Shown: positions 15,411 through 24,201, counted from the stretch's first letter. The stretch is DNA of 64,000 nucleotides from Clostridia bacterium (GCA_910574255.1 CAJTAK010000016.1:47523-111522), one strand, 5' to 3'. The notes: generated by a model not told the origin, from the letters alone. A program made the numbers and translations.

Positions 15411-17912
15411 CTACTCCGTCCGTACCTCCCCGTCCTGGGTGCTTAGCAATAACTGACACTGGTTCAGATAAGCATCCATCTGCCCTTTCCACTGGCTGAA
15501 GATTTCCTCGTTATAGGGAATCCGATCCTGGTCAAAGGTAAAGGAGCTGCCGGCAATCTGAAGAATCTCCCCCTGTTCGCCCAGGCGGAACACCTGATAA
15601 TCATACCCGCCATAGGTATCCCGATCCTCTATATGCACTCTCATGAGAAACGGCGTTCCATTAAGTTCCCCCAGATAAATATTGTTCCATCCGGCCCGGG
15701 CGGTGTGGGCGCCCTCTGAGTAGAGAATGTCTCCGTTTTCATTTTTAAAAAGTACGATTCCGCTGTCACCGTCCCCGATATTCCCCGTATATACCTCCGC
15801 CGTTTCCGTTCCGGCGCCATCCCCAAAGTCTTCCTTTACATTGTACGCCTGGGTATAATAGGTTTCCAGAGGATCAATTCCCTCCATTTCCGGAAAGCTT
15901 AAGATGTCCTCATACCAGGTATCCGGGACAAATGGCTCATAAGTAATGCCAGAGCCGTACCATGCGCTTTCCAGAATTGCATAAGTAATTACATTATCCT
16001 GAAAATGCAGGGTGCACAGAGGATTGATCCAGGAAAATCCATCCTCAGCAAGCTTTACGAATTCGTCAAAGTCCACATCTTCGTAACGGATAGAATTCAT
16101 CTCCCGGTTTACCCGGAAAACACAGTCCTCTGAAAATGCAAGAAAGGGAAGCTCGTCTATGGAATCCTCCGTAAACATATCGATCACATAGCGGTCAATT
16201 CCCCGGGCACTCCGGGCAATGCTTTGGATGTTCAGCCGGAATGTCCCGTTCAAATCTGCCCTTGCCAGAAGCGTTTCCAGATCCGACCGGGACAGATAGG
16301 GAACGGACATATCTAACAGCATTTCATCTTGGGATCCGGGGGAAGAACTCTCGCTGCCAGAAGGCTTTGCCTGTCCCTGCGTCTCTTCCGAATCCTGCTT
16401 TATAAGCTCGCACCGAAGCCCAAAGCCAAATTCCGATAAAAATCCCTCCACTTCCTCAGGTGACATATTCACCCAGATCTGATAAGTTTCCGGAATTACC
16501 TCCAGAACCTCTACAGAGTTTAAGAATTCCTCATTCTGTACCTGGCCGTTCTTATCCTCCGTCTGCCGGTAGATATTCAGCATATCCCCGGGCCGGGCGT
16601 CGGGCGCCATCCCAAGGGGTACGGTAAAGCGATACCGGTTTTCCTCGGCAGGCTGTAGGGCAAAGGGTCCCCGGCCCATGATCTCGATTTTCTCGGCCTT
16701 TTGGGAAAACTGGGCGGGATAGGTTTCCATAACGGAGATTTCTTCCCCCTTTGGAAATGTAATCCGGATGAGATCTCCGGCTTCCAGGCCGTTAAAATCT
16801 ATTTCAATGTAAGGCTCGATGCTGTCGGCTTCCGGAATTTCCACATCACCGAAACGGGGAATGCGGACTACCAGGGGAAGTGTCTCTCCATGGGAATCTT
16901 CGTAAGCAACTATGCCGTAAAATGTATTTTCCCCGGCGGCGGAATCGGTTTCATCCGTTGGATAAGCAAGAAATTGTATTGCAAGGGTGACACAGGCAAT
17001 GGCAGCAGCAATGATTAGAATCCGGGCGGGCTTTCGGTAATGAAGAATGTTTTCAATTCGCTGCTTTGTGTCTCCCTCTCCAAAGGCAAGGGGAATTCCT
17101 TTTATTATACGGTGGCCGGAAGCCAGGGCTAAGAGAGAAGCGGAGTAATCCTTTTTTACACTGCTTCCGATTTGACGGATTACGGCTTCGTCACAGGACA
17201 TTTCCATATCCTTTTCGCTTAAGGAAAAGGCCAGCCAGACAAGTGGATTAAACCAGTGGATGCAGAGAGCCACATAAGCCAGGGTCCGGAACAGGGGATC
17301 TCTTCGGCGGATATGAATCTGCTCGTGAAGAAGCATATAGCATTCTTCCTCTGGTGTGAGGGCCTGGGAGAGATAGATGCGGGGGCGAAGGATGCCGTAT
17401 ACAAAGGGCGTTCCTTTTCCGGGCATTCGGTAAATATTTTCTTTTTCCCAAAGGGCGGTTCTTAGCTTCTTTTTTAGGAAAAACAGGGACAGGGCGCTGC
17501 GGAACGCCATGACTGCCATACCAAGAATCCAGATCCACATTCCGATAAAAAGTACAACCTGCAGGGGATTTACGGAGCCTGCAGGATTGCCGGGCGGAAG
17601 CGTGTCATTTACAGCGTTGCTGATGCCCGGAACCGGGAGGCTGACTTTCGGCTCCATCTGGTAGCCGATGTCCTCCGGAATATATTCCATCCGTCCGTCA
17701 TTTACCGCTTCTTTTGCAAAAATACCCACGAAGGAGAGGCTGGAAGAAAAGGACACCGGGCAGAGCAGACGGAACAGCACTACGGCCCACAGGATGTAGG
17801 AAAAGCTTCTTGGGGCACTGCGAAAGCACAGGCGGACTATGAGCATGGCTAAAATGATCACGCTGGCTGTAAGGCTCATATTTAGGATAGAAATAAATAA
17901 TTGTTCCATCAT
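15411..17912 (-). CDS. M56 family (BlaR1-like) membrane metallopeptidase with long sensor domain
   Basis: 833 residues. The N-terminal half has several membrane segments and the M56 protease motif HEQIH at 196-200, with EMSCDEAVIR as the third-ligand region. The roughly 500-residue C-terminal part faces outside and has no SxxK/SxN/KTG motifs, so it is not a beta-lactam sensor. It is acidic and of unknown fold. The start codon overlaps the stop of the BlaI-type repressor gene by 4 bases. By analogy with BlaR1/BlaI it would sense an envelope signal and trigger loss of the repressor. Its TAG stop is part of a small hairpin carrying the TAGTCCGT motif. Confidence 0.8.
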   Translation of the reverse strand: MMEQLFISILNMSLTASVIILAMLIVRLCFRSAPRSFSYILWAVVLFRLLCPVSFSSSLSFVGIFAKEAVNDGRMEYIPEDIGYQMEPKVSLPVPGISNAVNDTLPPGNPAGSVNPLQVVLFIGMWIWILGMAVMAFRSALSLFFLKKKLRTALWEKENIYRMPGKGTPFVYGILRPRIYLSQALTPEEECYMLLHEQIHIRRRDPLFRTLAYVALCIHWFNPLVWLAFSLSEKDMEMSCDEAVIRQIGSSVKKDYSASLLALASGHRIIKGIPLAFGEGDTKQRIENILHYRKPARILIIAAAIACVTLAIQFLAYPTDETDSAAGENTFYGIVAYEDSHGETLPLVVRIPRFGDVEIPEADSIEPYIEIDFNGLEAGDLIRITFPKGEEISVMETYPAQFSQKAEKIEIMGRGPFALQPAEENRYRFTVPLGMAPDARPGDMLNIYRQTEDKNGQVQNEEFLNSVEVLEVIPETYQIWVNMSPEEVEGFLSEFGFGLRCELIKQDSEETQGQAKPSGSESSSPGSQDEMLLDMSVPYLSRSDLETLLARADLNGTFRLNIQSIARSARGIDRYVIDMFTEDSIDELPFLAFSEDCVFRVNREMNSIRYEDVDFDEFVKLAEDGFSWINPLCTLHFQDNVITYAILESAWYGSGITYEPFVPDTWYEDILSFPEMEGIDPLETYYTQAYNVKEDFGDGAGTETAEVYTGNIGDGDSGIVLFKNENGDILYSEGAHTARAGWNNIYLGELNGTPFLMRVHIEDRDTYGGYDYQVFRLGEQGEILQIAGSSFTFDQDRIPYNEEIFSQWKGQMDAYLNQCQLLLSTQDGEVRTE

Positions 17913-18283
17913 TTGTCGTCCACCTCTTCTTCATATTCTTCAATCAGCTTTCGGAGATCTGCGATCTCCTGTCTGCTTAGTTTTTTTCTTTTGGAAAATG
18001 CGGTGAGGAAGCGGGGGAGAGAGCCGTCAAAGTTTTCTATTAAAAATTGTTCTCCCTGGGCTGCCTGGAAGTCTTCTTTGGATGTTTTTATTTGAATGGT
18101 GCCGTTTACGTTTTCGAAGAGATTTCGCAGGCAGAGGCGTTTTAGCATTGTGTAGGTGGTGGTTCGCTTCCAGTTGAAGGATTGTTCGCAGAGGGTTGTT
18201 AGTTCCTTTGAGGTGATGGGGGCGTGGGTCCAAATTAAATCTGCGAATTTTTGTTCCATTTCTCCTAATTTGTAGGGGTTCAT
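17909..18283 (-). CDS. BlaI/MecI/CopY family repressor
   Basis: 124 residues. The winged helix begins LGEMEQKFADLIWTHAPITS and includes the recognition region KRTTTYTMLKRL. A C-terminal dimerisation part has QEIADLRKLIEEYEEE. The ATG has AGGAGG 7 bases upstream and the stop overlaps the M56 gene, so repressor and sensor are co-transcribed. Two palindromes in the upstream promoter are the expected operator, making it autoregulated. The controlled function is not evident beyond the pair itself. Confidence 0.88.
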   Translation of the reverse strand: MNPYKLGEMEQKFADLIWTHAPITSKELTTLCEQSFNWKRTTTYTMLKRLCLRNLFENVNGTIQIKTSKEDFQAAQGEQFLIENFDGSLPRFLTAFSKRKKLSRQEIADLRKLIEEYEEEVDDK

Positions 18284-18386
18284 GTTGGCCTCCTGGGTTA
18301 TGTTTTTTTGTTTTTGTATGGGGCGCTTTGTTACATTTTGGGGATACGGAAGGCTGTGTGGGCTGCGGGCAGGTACGGACTACTAG

Positions 18387-18429
18387 ATCCTAAGGAATCC
18401 ACCAAGCCCTGCTTGGTACCCCTTAGGAT
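18387..18429. repeat. Nested perfect hairpin in the blaI leader
   Basis: The outer stem ATCCTAAGG pairs with CCTTAGGAT and the inner stem ACCAAGC pairs with GCTTGGT. On the minus strand it lies in the leader of the repressor gene, next to a TAGTCCGT motif (18375-18382). It may be a leader hairpin or a relic of the repeat family. Confidence 0.5.
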
Positions 18430-18495
18430 AACTCCTGCTCGGGGCGGCCCTCATCCCCTCCGTCGGTAAGCTTTTGATATAAGAACTCGTCGCTT

Positions 18496-18548
18496 TGTCT
18501 AATGGTATTAGACATACATAGTCTAACATTGTTAGACATATCTGTCAA
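18496..18548 (-). promoter_or_regulatory. Promoter and twin operators of the BlaI/M56 operon
   Basis: On the minus strand TTGACA (18548-18543), a 17-base spacer and TAGACT (18525-18520) form a promoter. The palindrome GTCTAACATTGTTAGAC (18521-18537) covers its -10 box and spacer. A second palindrome, TGTCTAATGGTATTAGACA (18496-18514), sits just downstream. Both share GTCTAAY-N3-RTTAGAC, which fits a dimeric BlaI-type repressor. Confidence 0.65.
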
Positions 18549-18588
18549 TGGGGAAAATGGGCGATGGCTATTTTTAAAATATTAGTAC

Positions 18589-18617
18589 TTGACAATACAT
18601 AGTAGTTGGTGTAATCT
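18589..18617 (+). promoter_or_regulatory. Promoter of the PadR/HAAS operon
   Basis: TTGACA (18589-18594), 17-base spacer, TAATCT (18612-18617). The spacer holds ATACATAGTAGT, the kind of sequence PadR-family repressors often bind next to a -35 box. Confidence 0.55.
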
Positions 18618-18641
18618 AATAGCAGAACCGGATAATGAAGG

Positions 18642-18775
18642 GGATAGGAAACTGGAATGGAAATTAGTATACCTTGGATGGTGTCTGGGTGGATTTATGG
18701 ACACAAGGTTTTGTGGACGGAAATGCATCTAAATCAGGGGATGCTGTACATGGGATACGGAACGGGAATGGAGAG
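18642..18775 (+). repeat. GGAACT-box leader element, copy before padR
   Basis: The left box is GGAAACTGGAAT (18647-18658). A stem-loop of about 100 bases follows, with the apical segment GGACACA-AGGTT-TTGTGGAC. The right box ATACGGAACGGGAATGGAGAG runs into the start codon. The loop is homologous to those at 8.7 and 20.1 kb. The outer and inner stems are less well paired than in those copies. Confidence 0.55.
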
Positions 18776-18778
18776 TAC

Positions 18779-19102
18779 ATGAATCCACAATTTAAAAAAG
18801 GGGTATTGGAGCTTATTGTTCTGGAATCTGTGCGTAAAAAGGACATGTACGGATATGAGTTGGTGGAGGAGGTCTCCCAGGTGATTGATGTGAATGAAGG
18901 GACGATCTATCCGCTGCTGAAGCGATTGACCAATGAGCGTTATTTTGAAACTTATTTGCGGGAATCTTCTGAGGGGCCGCCCCGGAAGTATTACCATCTG
19001 ACTGCGGCGGGGATTCTCTATCGGGATTCTCTGGAGGCGGAGTGGGAAGAATTTCAGACAAAGGTCTGCCGATTTTTGAAGGAGGGAAAGGAATATGAAT
19101 AA
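18779..19102 (+). CDS. PadR family transcriptional regulator
   Basis: 107 residues. It has the PadR winged helix: KKGVLELIVLESVRKKDMYGYELVEEVS, NEGTIYPLLKRL, then PPRKYYHLTAAG as the wing. PadR proteins repress envelope-stress and transport genes. The start was set at the ATG 5 bases after GGAG; an upstream in-frame reading from 18674 is just the repeat element. The 3' end overlaps the HAAS gene by 8 bases, the standard PadR/HAAS pair. Confidence 0.9.
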   Translation: MNPQFKKGVLELIVLESVRKKDMYGYELVEEVSQVIDVNEGTIYPLLKRLTNERYFETYLRESSEGPPRKYYHLTAAGILYRDSLEAEWEEFQTKVCRFLKEGKEYE

Positions 19103-20090
19103 AGAGACATTTTTGGAAGATCTGCGTGGGTACCTCCGGATTCTTGAGGACCAGGAGCAGGAGGATATTCTGGCGGAATATGCACAGCACATAGACATGA
19201 AGCTTCAAAAGGGCTTGAGTGAGGAGGAAGCCATACGGGATTTCGGTCCTATGCGGGAGCTGGCGGCGGAGATATTGGAGGCTTATCATGTGAAACCGGA
19301 ATTTGATGAAAAGTCTTCGTCTCGTCGACTGGATATGAAAGGGATTAAGATAGTGGACGCAGGAAAGAGTTTTCGGAAAATGGGAGGCTTTCTGAAGGGT
19401 AAGTTTGTGGCCTGTATGCATGGAATCCGTCGGGGCTTTCAATGGTGTGCCGGTAAATGCCGGATGACGGCAGCCTGGATGGTAAGGCCATTTTTCAGGA
19501 AAAAGGTTTTAAATGGGACAGGAGATGAATTTATGTATGGAGAGACAGGGGTGTTACATAATGAAACCTATGTGAATGGAGAGCATGAACAGATTGTTTC
19601 GGAGCAAATGGAGGGCGGAAAGGAAAGGGTTCTGATAGAAAAGGGCATAGAGATGAGGCAAAAGCCAAAGAGAAGTTTTCTCTCAGCCGTTTTTCAGGGA
19701 ATCAAAGCAGCATGGAATCTGTTTGTAGCCTTTTGTATCTGGTGGCTGCGATTGTTCTGGAATCTGACCTGGCTGTTTATGGCCGTACTCTTTGGCTTCT
19801 TTGCAATGCTTACGCTAATGGGCCTGGGGGCAGGGGTGGTTTTGATTCCACAGGGATATCCGGTTGTGGGAATCCTGCTTATCTGCCTGGGCGGAATGCT
19901 CTGCTTTGGGGCGCTGTCCTGCGGTTCGTTCAGTCTGCTTATACGAAAGAAAAAGGGCGTTTCCAATAGGGAGGCAGTGATAAGTCGGGAAGAGGAAAAG
20001 GCGGAAGAAGAGGAAGCTACCGGTGAAGAGACGGAATTAATGGAAGAGCAGGCAGACCCGGAAGAAAAAGCAATGGATGAGAAAATTTAA
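19095..20090 (+). CDS. HAAS/DUF1700 domain membrane protein
   Basis: 331 residues. Residues 1-70 (MNKETFLEDLRGYL, EDILAEYAQHI, GLSEEEAIRDFG) are a HAAS/DUF1700 helical domain, the usual partner of PadR regulators. A cytoplasmic stretch follows, then two strong membrane hairpin segments (about 208-235 and 240-275) and a very acidic tail rich in Glu. The 8-base overlap with padR suggests the pair responds together to an envelope or membrane-protein signal. The exact role is not known. Confidence 0.75.
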   Translation: MNKETFLEDLRGYLRILEDQEQEDILAEYAQHIDMKLQKGLSEEEAIRDFGPMRELAAEILEAYHVKPEFDEKSSSRRLDMKGIKIVDAGKSFRKMGGFLKGKFVACMHGIRRGFQWCAGKCRMTAAWMVRPFFRKKVLNGTGDEFMYGETGVLHNETYVNGEHEQIVSEQMEGGKERVLIEKGIEMRQKPKRSFLSAVFQGIKAAWNLFVAFCIWWLRLFWNLTWLFMAVLFGFFAMLTLMGLGAGVVLIPQGYPVVGILLICLGGMLCFGALSCGSFSLLIRKKKGVSNREAVISREEEKAEEEEATGEETELMEEQADPEEKAMDEKI

Positions 20091-20100
20091 CTGTAAATGA

Positions 20101-20238
20101 ATTACGGAACTGGAATATAAAAATAGTAATTCTCCTTGGAAGTGCCAGAACGATTTACGGACACATGCATTTTGTGACCGGAAATCGTTCTAGATACAGG
20201 GTACTGGAAAGGGGAATTACGGAACTGGAATGGGAGGC
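20101..20238 (+). repeat. GGAACT-box leader element with full stem-loop, copy at 20.1 kb
   Basis: The left box is TTACGGAACTGGAATATA. The outer stem GTAATTCTCCTT pairs with AAGGGGAATTAC, the inner stem AGAACGATTT pairs with AAATCGTTCT, and the apical CACA-TGCATT-TTGTG closes the top. The right box TTACGGAACTGGAAT is followed by GGGAGG and the next start codon. Direct repeats of the box therefore bracket the hairpin. Confidence 0.7.
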
Positions 20239-20243
20239 AAAGT

Positions 20244-20753
20244 ATGAGAAAGCTTCATATAATTTTGATTGGCGTATTTGCAGCAGGCGTTCTGTTGACC
20301 GGAATCGGTGCGGGGGTTCTGTTTACGGAATTTACCGCATTGTCCTACGGAGGAAAGGAACTGCTGGGAAAAACCGATATGCGGACAGAGAATTTTGATG
20401 TGGAATTTGAGCCGGGGGAGGAAAGGGCCTTTATCACTGGCTGGTATAACTGGGAGCAGGATGAGGTGCTGACGGATGCCAGGGTTCCGGAAAATACCGT
20501 TCGCTTTTGTGTAACCTACAATAAAGAACGGACCGTACCCCTTCCCAAGTGGGAAGAAGAGTATAATGAGGTTGTGCTGCTGACACGCTGGGTTGCTGAG
20601 GATGATGATGTGGAGCTGATGATGGAGGCAAAGGATCTGCTCCTTGAAAATCTAAAGGAGGGACGGCTTGTATCCTTTGATGCCCTGGGGATCGAGGAGG
20701 TTACGGTTACGGTGAATCCGGCCAACAAGGATGACGTGCGGCTGGTCTGGTAG
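20244..20753 (+). CDS. Membrane-anchored protein of unknown function
   Basis: 169 residues. One N-terminal membrane segment (about 5-28, LHIILIGVFAAGVLLTGIGAG) is followed by an exported, acidic domain with regular beta-strand pattern and no cysteine pair or enzyme motif that I recognise. It stands behind the PadR/HAAS genes, separated only by the repeat element, so it is plausibly part of that operon, where exported DUF4097-like proteins are common. It is not clearly DUF4097. GGGAGG precedes the ATG by 7 bases. Confidence 0.6.
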   Translation: MRKLHIILIGVFAAGVLLTGIGAGVLFTEFTALSYGGKELLGKTDMRTENFDVEFEPGEERAFITGWYNWEQDEVLTDARVPENTVRFCVTYNKERTVPLPKWEEEYNEVVLLTRWVAEDDDVELMMEAKDLLLENLKEGRLVSFDALGIEEVTVTVNPANKDDVRLVW

Positions 20754-20808
20754 TGCAGGGGACATCTTTGAACTTAGTTTTCTGCTACGGAGAAAAGGAT
20801 TTTTTCAT

Positions 20809-20852
20809 TGTAAGAAATCTGTAAGAAATACCACGATTCTTTTGTAAGAAAT
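20809..20852 (+). promoter_or_regulatory. Three in-phase TGTAAGAAAT direct repeats upstream of the response regulator
   Basis: TGTAAGAAAT occurs at 20809, 20820 and 20843. The spacings are 11 and 23 bases, one and two helical turns. Tandem direct repeats on one face of DNA are the usual target of OmpR/PhoB-type regulators, and such a gene starts at 21117. An AT-rich ATAAAT segment downstream could be the -10 box. Confidence 0.55.
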
Positions 20853-20887
20853 ATTTCCTACCATAAATACAGGCTTGAAGGATGTGG

Positions 20888-21091
20888 CTGCCGCAAAATA
20901 AGCCATCAGTCATTTCCATATCCCATGTTCGGACGGTTCACGTACACTCAGTTTGCTCTGTACAGACATTACCTGGAGCGTTTTGTGATTAAGAAAGTAT
21001 TTGAGGTAATGCCTGCCCATATCAAACAGAGCCTTCGTGAACAGCCGGACACTGGATATTGGAAAAGCCTGTTGTCTTATTTTGCGACAGT
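20888..21091. repeat. Long palindromic repeat, copy 1 (left of the two-component system)
   Basis: TTTCCATATCCCATGTTCGG (20913-20932) pairs with CCGGACACTGGATATTGGAAA further right, and GGTTCACG pairs with CGTGAAC. The stem extends outward through GCAAAATAAG/CTTATTTTGC and inward through CATTACCT/AGGTAATG. A second copy lies at 24254-24469, so the pair brackets the two-component genes. No protein is convincingly encoded. Confidence 0.65.
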
Positions 21092-21116
21092 CCATGCATA
21101 AGGAAGGAGAACGATA

Positions 21117-21827
21117 ATGAACGAATGTGTGCTGGTGGTGGATGACGACCGGGAGATTGTTAAGGCCATTGGGCTTCTGCTGGAAAAGGAGGGCTATCAG
21201 GTGCTGAAAGCTTATGACGGCATGGAGGCTCTGGAGCTTGTGGCGGAGCATCCGGTGCGGCTTATCATTATGGATGTGATGATGCCGAAGCTGGATGGCC
21301 TGTCTGCAGTTATGAAGATCCGGGAGCGGAAGAATCTTCCCATCATCGTCCTGAGCGCCAAGAGTGAGGATACCGACAAGGTTCTGGGGCTTTCCATGGG
21401 AGCGGACGACTATGTGTCTAAGCCTTTTAATCCCCAGGAGCTGGCGGCCCGGGTGAAAAGCCATCTGAGACGGTACACGTCTCTGGGTGATATCCACGCA
21501 CAGCAGCAGGCAGACGTGATACGCAACGGACGTCTCTGTTACCGCATGGAGGAGCGCACCCTCTATGCGGACGGGGAGCCGGTGAAGCTTACCGCTACGG
21601 AGACGAAGATTGTGGAGCTTTTGATGCGGAACCGGGGGCGGATCTTTCCGGCGGAGGAGATTTACCAGAGGGTCTGGGAGGAAGATGCCTTTGCACCGGA
21701 AAATACGGTGATGGTGCATATCCGGCGCATTCGGGAAAAAATCGAACTCAATCCTAAGGAGCCAGAATATTTAAAGGTGGTGTGGGGAATTGGATACAAA
21801 ATGGAGAAAATTGAGAATCATTGTTAG
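21117..21827 (+). CDS. OmpR/VanR-type response regulator
   Basis: 236 residues. The receiver domain has acidic pocket VVDDD (9-11), phosphoacceptor D53 in IIMDVMMPKLDG, LSAKSE and the KPFN lysine. A C-terminal winged-helix DNA-binding domain (about 135-232) has TATETKIVELLMRNRGRIFPAEEIY and VMVHIRRIREKI. AAGGAGA precedes the ATG. The gene overlaps the kinase gene. The direct repeats at 20809-20852 are its likely own binding site, implying autoregulation. Confidence 0.92.
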   Translation: MNECVLVVDDDREIVKAIGLLLEKEGYQVLKAYDGMEALELVAEHPVRLIIMDVMMPKLDGLSAVMKIRERKNLPIIVLSAKSEDTDKVLGLSMGADDYVSKPFNPQELAARVKSHLRRYTSLGDIHAQQQADVIRNGRLCYRMEERTLYADGEPVKLTATETKIVELLMRNRGRIFPAEEIYQRVWEEDAFAPENTVMVHIRRIREKIELNPKEPEYLKVVWGIGYKMEKIENHC

Positions 21828-24201
21828 TTTTACGGCGTTTTTTGTGGGCATGACCCTGTTGCTTGGAAACTTTCTGTCTATGCTCAGTCTCATTGGCAGC
21901 AGCTCGGAGAGTCTCAGAAGCCGCATAGGAACCGATTACCAGGAACAGTCGGATTTCCGTTATTATATTTCCAGCCGATTGGAAGAGCTTCTTGCAGTGG
22001 CAACCGGCGGTAAGGGCTGGAATAATTATGGCGTGACCTACGCTGGTGACAGCTATTATTTTTATGACGGATATTATGGAAACGGGTGGTGGGGCTATCC
22101 ATGGGAGACAACTACTGAGGTGCAGGAGGCGGAACGGGTATATTTAGATGAGATTGCTGAAGAGGAGGTCGACGCTTCGGAGGGCACCTGGGATGAGATA
22201 CAAAGAGAGTATGGCATAGCGGATGATACCTGGGATGCAATACGCAGAGAGTATGATATATCGGACTACAGCAGGCCCAGGGATCAGAAAGAGGCTCTGG
22301 AAGCTTACATGAAAGAATATGCCAGGGACAAGAATCTCCGCTATGCGGTGATTTACCAGGGAAAGCTTCTTTATACCAACATGGAGCAGTTAGAGCCACG
22401 GATAGGTGCAGATTTGAACAACCCGGACTTTCAGAGCTGCCTGCCGGCAGAGGAAGAGTATAATTTCTGCCTGTGGTATAACGAGAAGGGTGATGGTAAG
22501 GTTCGCATCAGCAAGGACGGGGGAGAGCTGGATGTCTATGGGGACGGTGTATACACGGAGGACAGTCTCTGGTATGTACCCGGCTATACCAATTTTAATG
22601 TGGATGAATCTGCTAAGGATGCCGTGATTTTTATGGCGGCAGCCAGGAATCCGAAGCTTTATATTACGGGAGATTATTCGGAATATGGTGCTGTTTGTAA
22701 CAGGGGAGGGCTTTATTGGATGCAGAAGAACCAGGCGTACCGTTATGAGAGGTATCAGGCGGTCAAATGGCAGCTTATTGCGGCCCTCTTTTTGCTGACC
22801 CTGGCGGTTTTGCTGCGGAAAGACAAGCGTCTGGCGGATGGTGCCATTGGGAGATTTCTGGGTCATATCTGGCTGGAGCCGAAGGTTTTGCTGTTTGTAG
22901 GAATTCCGATTGGGTTTTTGCTTATAGGAGGGAGAGAGATTCTTCAGGAGCTTATCTGGATCTATGAGGATGGCATCTACATGAACATGGAGGAGCTGGG
23001 CTATTATGCCGGCAGGTTTGTGGCCAGAGGTTCGTTCTTAACGGCTGCATTTTGGATGATTTATCTGGGCGTGGTGGATCTGCGTACCAATAAGGGGAAT
23101 CGGAAGTCTCTTTTGGGACCGGTGATTCGGAGTATGCGGACGAAAGAATTGAAGCTTTCCGTGCAGAAACGGATGGTGGAACGGTATTGTCAGGTGTTTG
23201 TTTTGGCAGTGTTGTTTTGCGTATTTGCCGTTTTTGCGGCGGTTCTTTACTGCAGCACGTATTATTTAACGGCTCAGATTCTTGTGTTGCTGTTGTTTGC
23301 GGTATTTTTTGGTATTTGTTTTCTGCTGGTTGGAGTATGGAATCTGCGGAGGAATAAGGAGCTGGCTCAGGATCTGGGAGCTTTGTCGGATCAGATTGCG
23401 GCGGTTCGGGAGGGAAATTTGACTGAGAGACTGGCTCTGCCGGAGGATGCGGATCTGAAAACGGCTGCGGAGAATCTTAATGAAATCCAGCAGGGGATGG
23501 AGATGGCTCTTCGGGAGCAGACCAAGAGTGAGCGCATGAAAGTGGAGTTGGTTGCCAATGTGTCCCATGATATTAAGACGCCGCTTACTTCGATTGTGAG
23601 TTATGTGGAGCTTCTTAAGCAGGAAGAGGATTTGCCGGAGCATGTGAAGGAGTATGTGCAGATTCTTGGGGAGAAGTCGGAGAGGCTTAAAACTATGGTG
23701 CAGGATGTGTTTGAGATAAGCAAGGCGGCTTCTAATCAGCTTCCGGTGAATCTGGAACGGTTGGATCTGGGCAAGCTTCTGTGGCAGACGCTGGCGGATA
23801 TGAATGTACAGATTTCGGAAAGCGGGCTGGCTATGAAGACTGTGATTCCGGAGACGCCGGTGATGATTCTGGCGGATGGGCAGAGGCTTTATCGGGTGTT
23901 TCAGAATTTGATTCAGAATGCTCTTAAGTATTCTCTTAGCGGGTCACGGATCTTTCTTACGCTGACGGATAATGGGAGTGTGGCTGTGGCGAGTATTAAG
24001 AATACTTCCGGGGTGGAGATTGACGATGAGGTTGATTTTACTGAGAGATTCGTTCGGGGGGATGCGAGCCGGACGGATGGGGGCAGCGGACTTGGGCTGT
24101 CTATTGCTAAGAGCTTTACGGAGGCTTGCGGGGGGAGCTTTCAGGTGGAGCTGAATGCGGATTTGTTTACGGTGACGGTGGAGTTTCCGAAGATCTCTTA
24201 A
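21811..24201 (+). CDS. Membrane sensor histidine kinase
   Basis: About 796 residues. A first membrane segment (about 5-27) leads into an extracytoplasmic region of nearly 300 residues rich in Tyr, Trp, Gly and Asp. Several more membrane segments follow between about 310 and 510, then HisKA with NVSHDIKTPLTS, the N box FQNLIQNALKYS and G box GSGLGLSIAKS. The start is ambiguous. A TTG at 21811 lies behind TGGAGA and overlaps the regulator gene; a TTG at 21790 would add seven residues. The multi-span core is unusual for a VanS-type kinase and suggests detection of a membrane or cell-wall signal. It pairs with the regulator upstream. Confidence 0.85.
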   Translation: MRIIVSFTAFFVGMTLLLGNFLSMLSLIGSSSESLRSRIGTDYQEQSDFRYYISSRLEELLAVATGGKGWNNYGVTYAGDSYYFYDGYYGNGWWGYPWETTTEVQEAERVYLDEIAEEEVDASEGTWDEIQREYGIADDTWDAIRREYDISDYSRPRDQKEALEAYMKEYARDKNLRYAVIYQGKLLYTNMEQLEPRIGADLNNPDFQSCLPAEEEYNFCLWYNEKGDGKVRISKDGGELDVYGDGVYTEDSLWYVPGYTNFNVDESAKDAVIFMAAARNPKLYITGDYSEYGAVCNRGGLYWMQKNQAYRYERYQAVKWQLIAALFLLTLAVLLRKDKRLADGAIGRFLGHIWLEPKVLLFVGIPIGFLLIGGREILQELIWIYEDGIYMNMEELGYYAGRFVARGSFLTAAFWMIYLGVVDLRTNKGNRKSLLGPVIRSMRTKELKLSVQKRMVERYCQVFVLAVLFCVFAVFAAVLYCSTYYLTAQILVLLLFAVFFGICFLLVGVWNLRRNKELAQDLGALSDQIAAVREGNLTERLALPEDADLKTAAENLNEIQQGMEMALREQTKSERMKVELVANVSHDIKTPLTSIVSYVELLKQEEDLPEHVKEYVQILGEKSERLKTMVQDVFEISKAASNQLPVNLERLDLGKLLWQTLADMNVQISESGLAMKTVIPETPVMILADGQRLYRVFQNLIQNALKYSLSGSRIFLTLTDNGSVAVASIKNTSGVEIDDEVDFTERFVRGDASRTDGGSGLGLSIAKSFTEACGGSFQVELNADLFTVTVEFPKIS

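Noticed and set aside
15411..17912. Reading the first M56 protein as a beta-lactam sensor (BlaR1)
   Set aside because: The C-terminal part has no SxxK, SxN or KTG motif in the needed order.
20910..21719. Minus-strand frame opposite the response regulator
   Set aside because: Its start lies in the palindromic repeat and the rest is antisense to a receiver domain. The FPISSVRLF stretch comes from the repeat.
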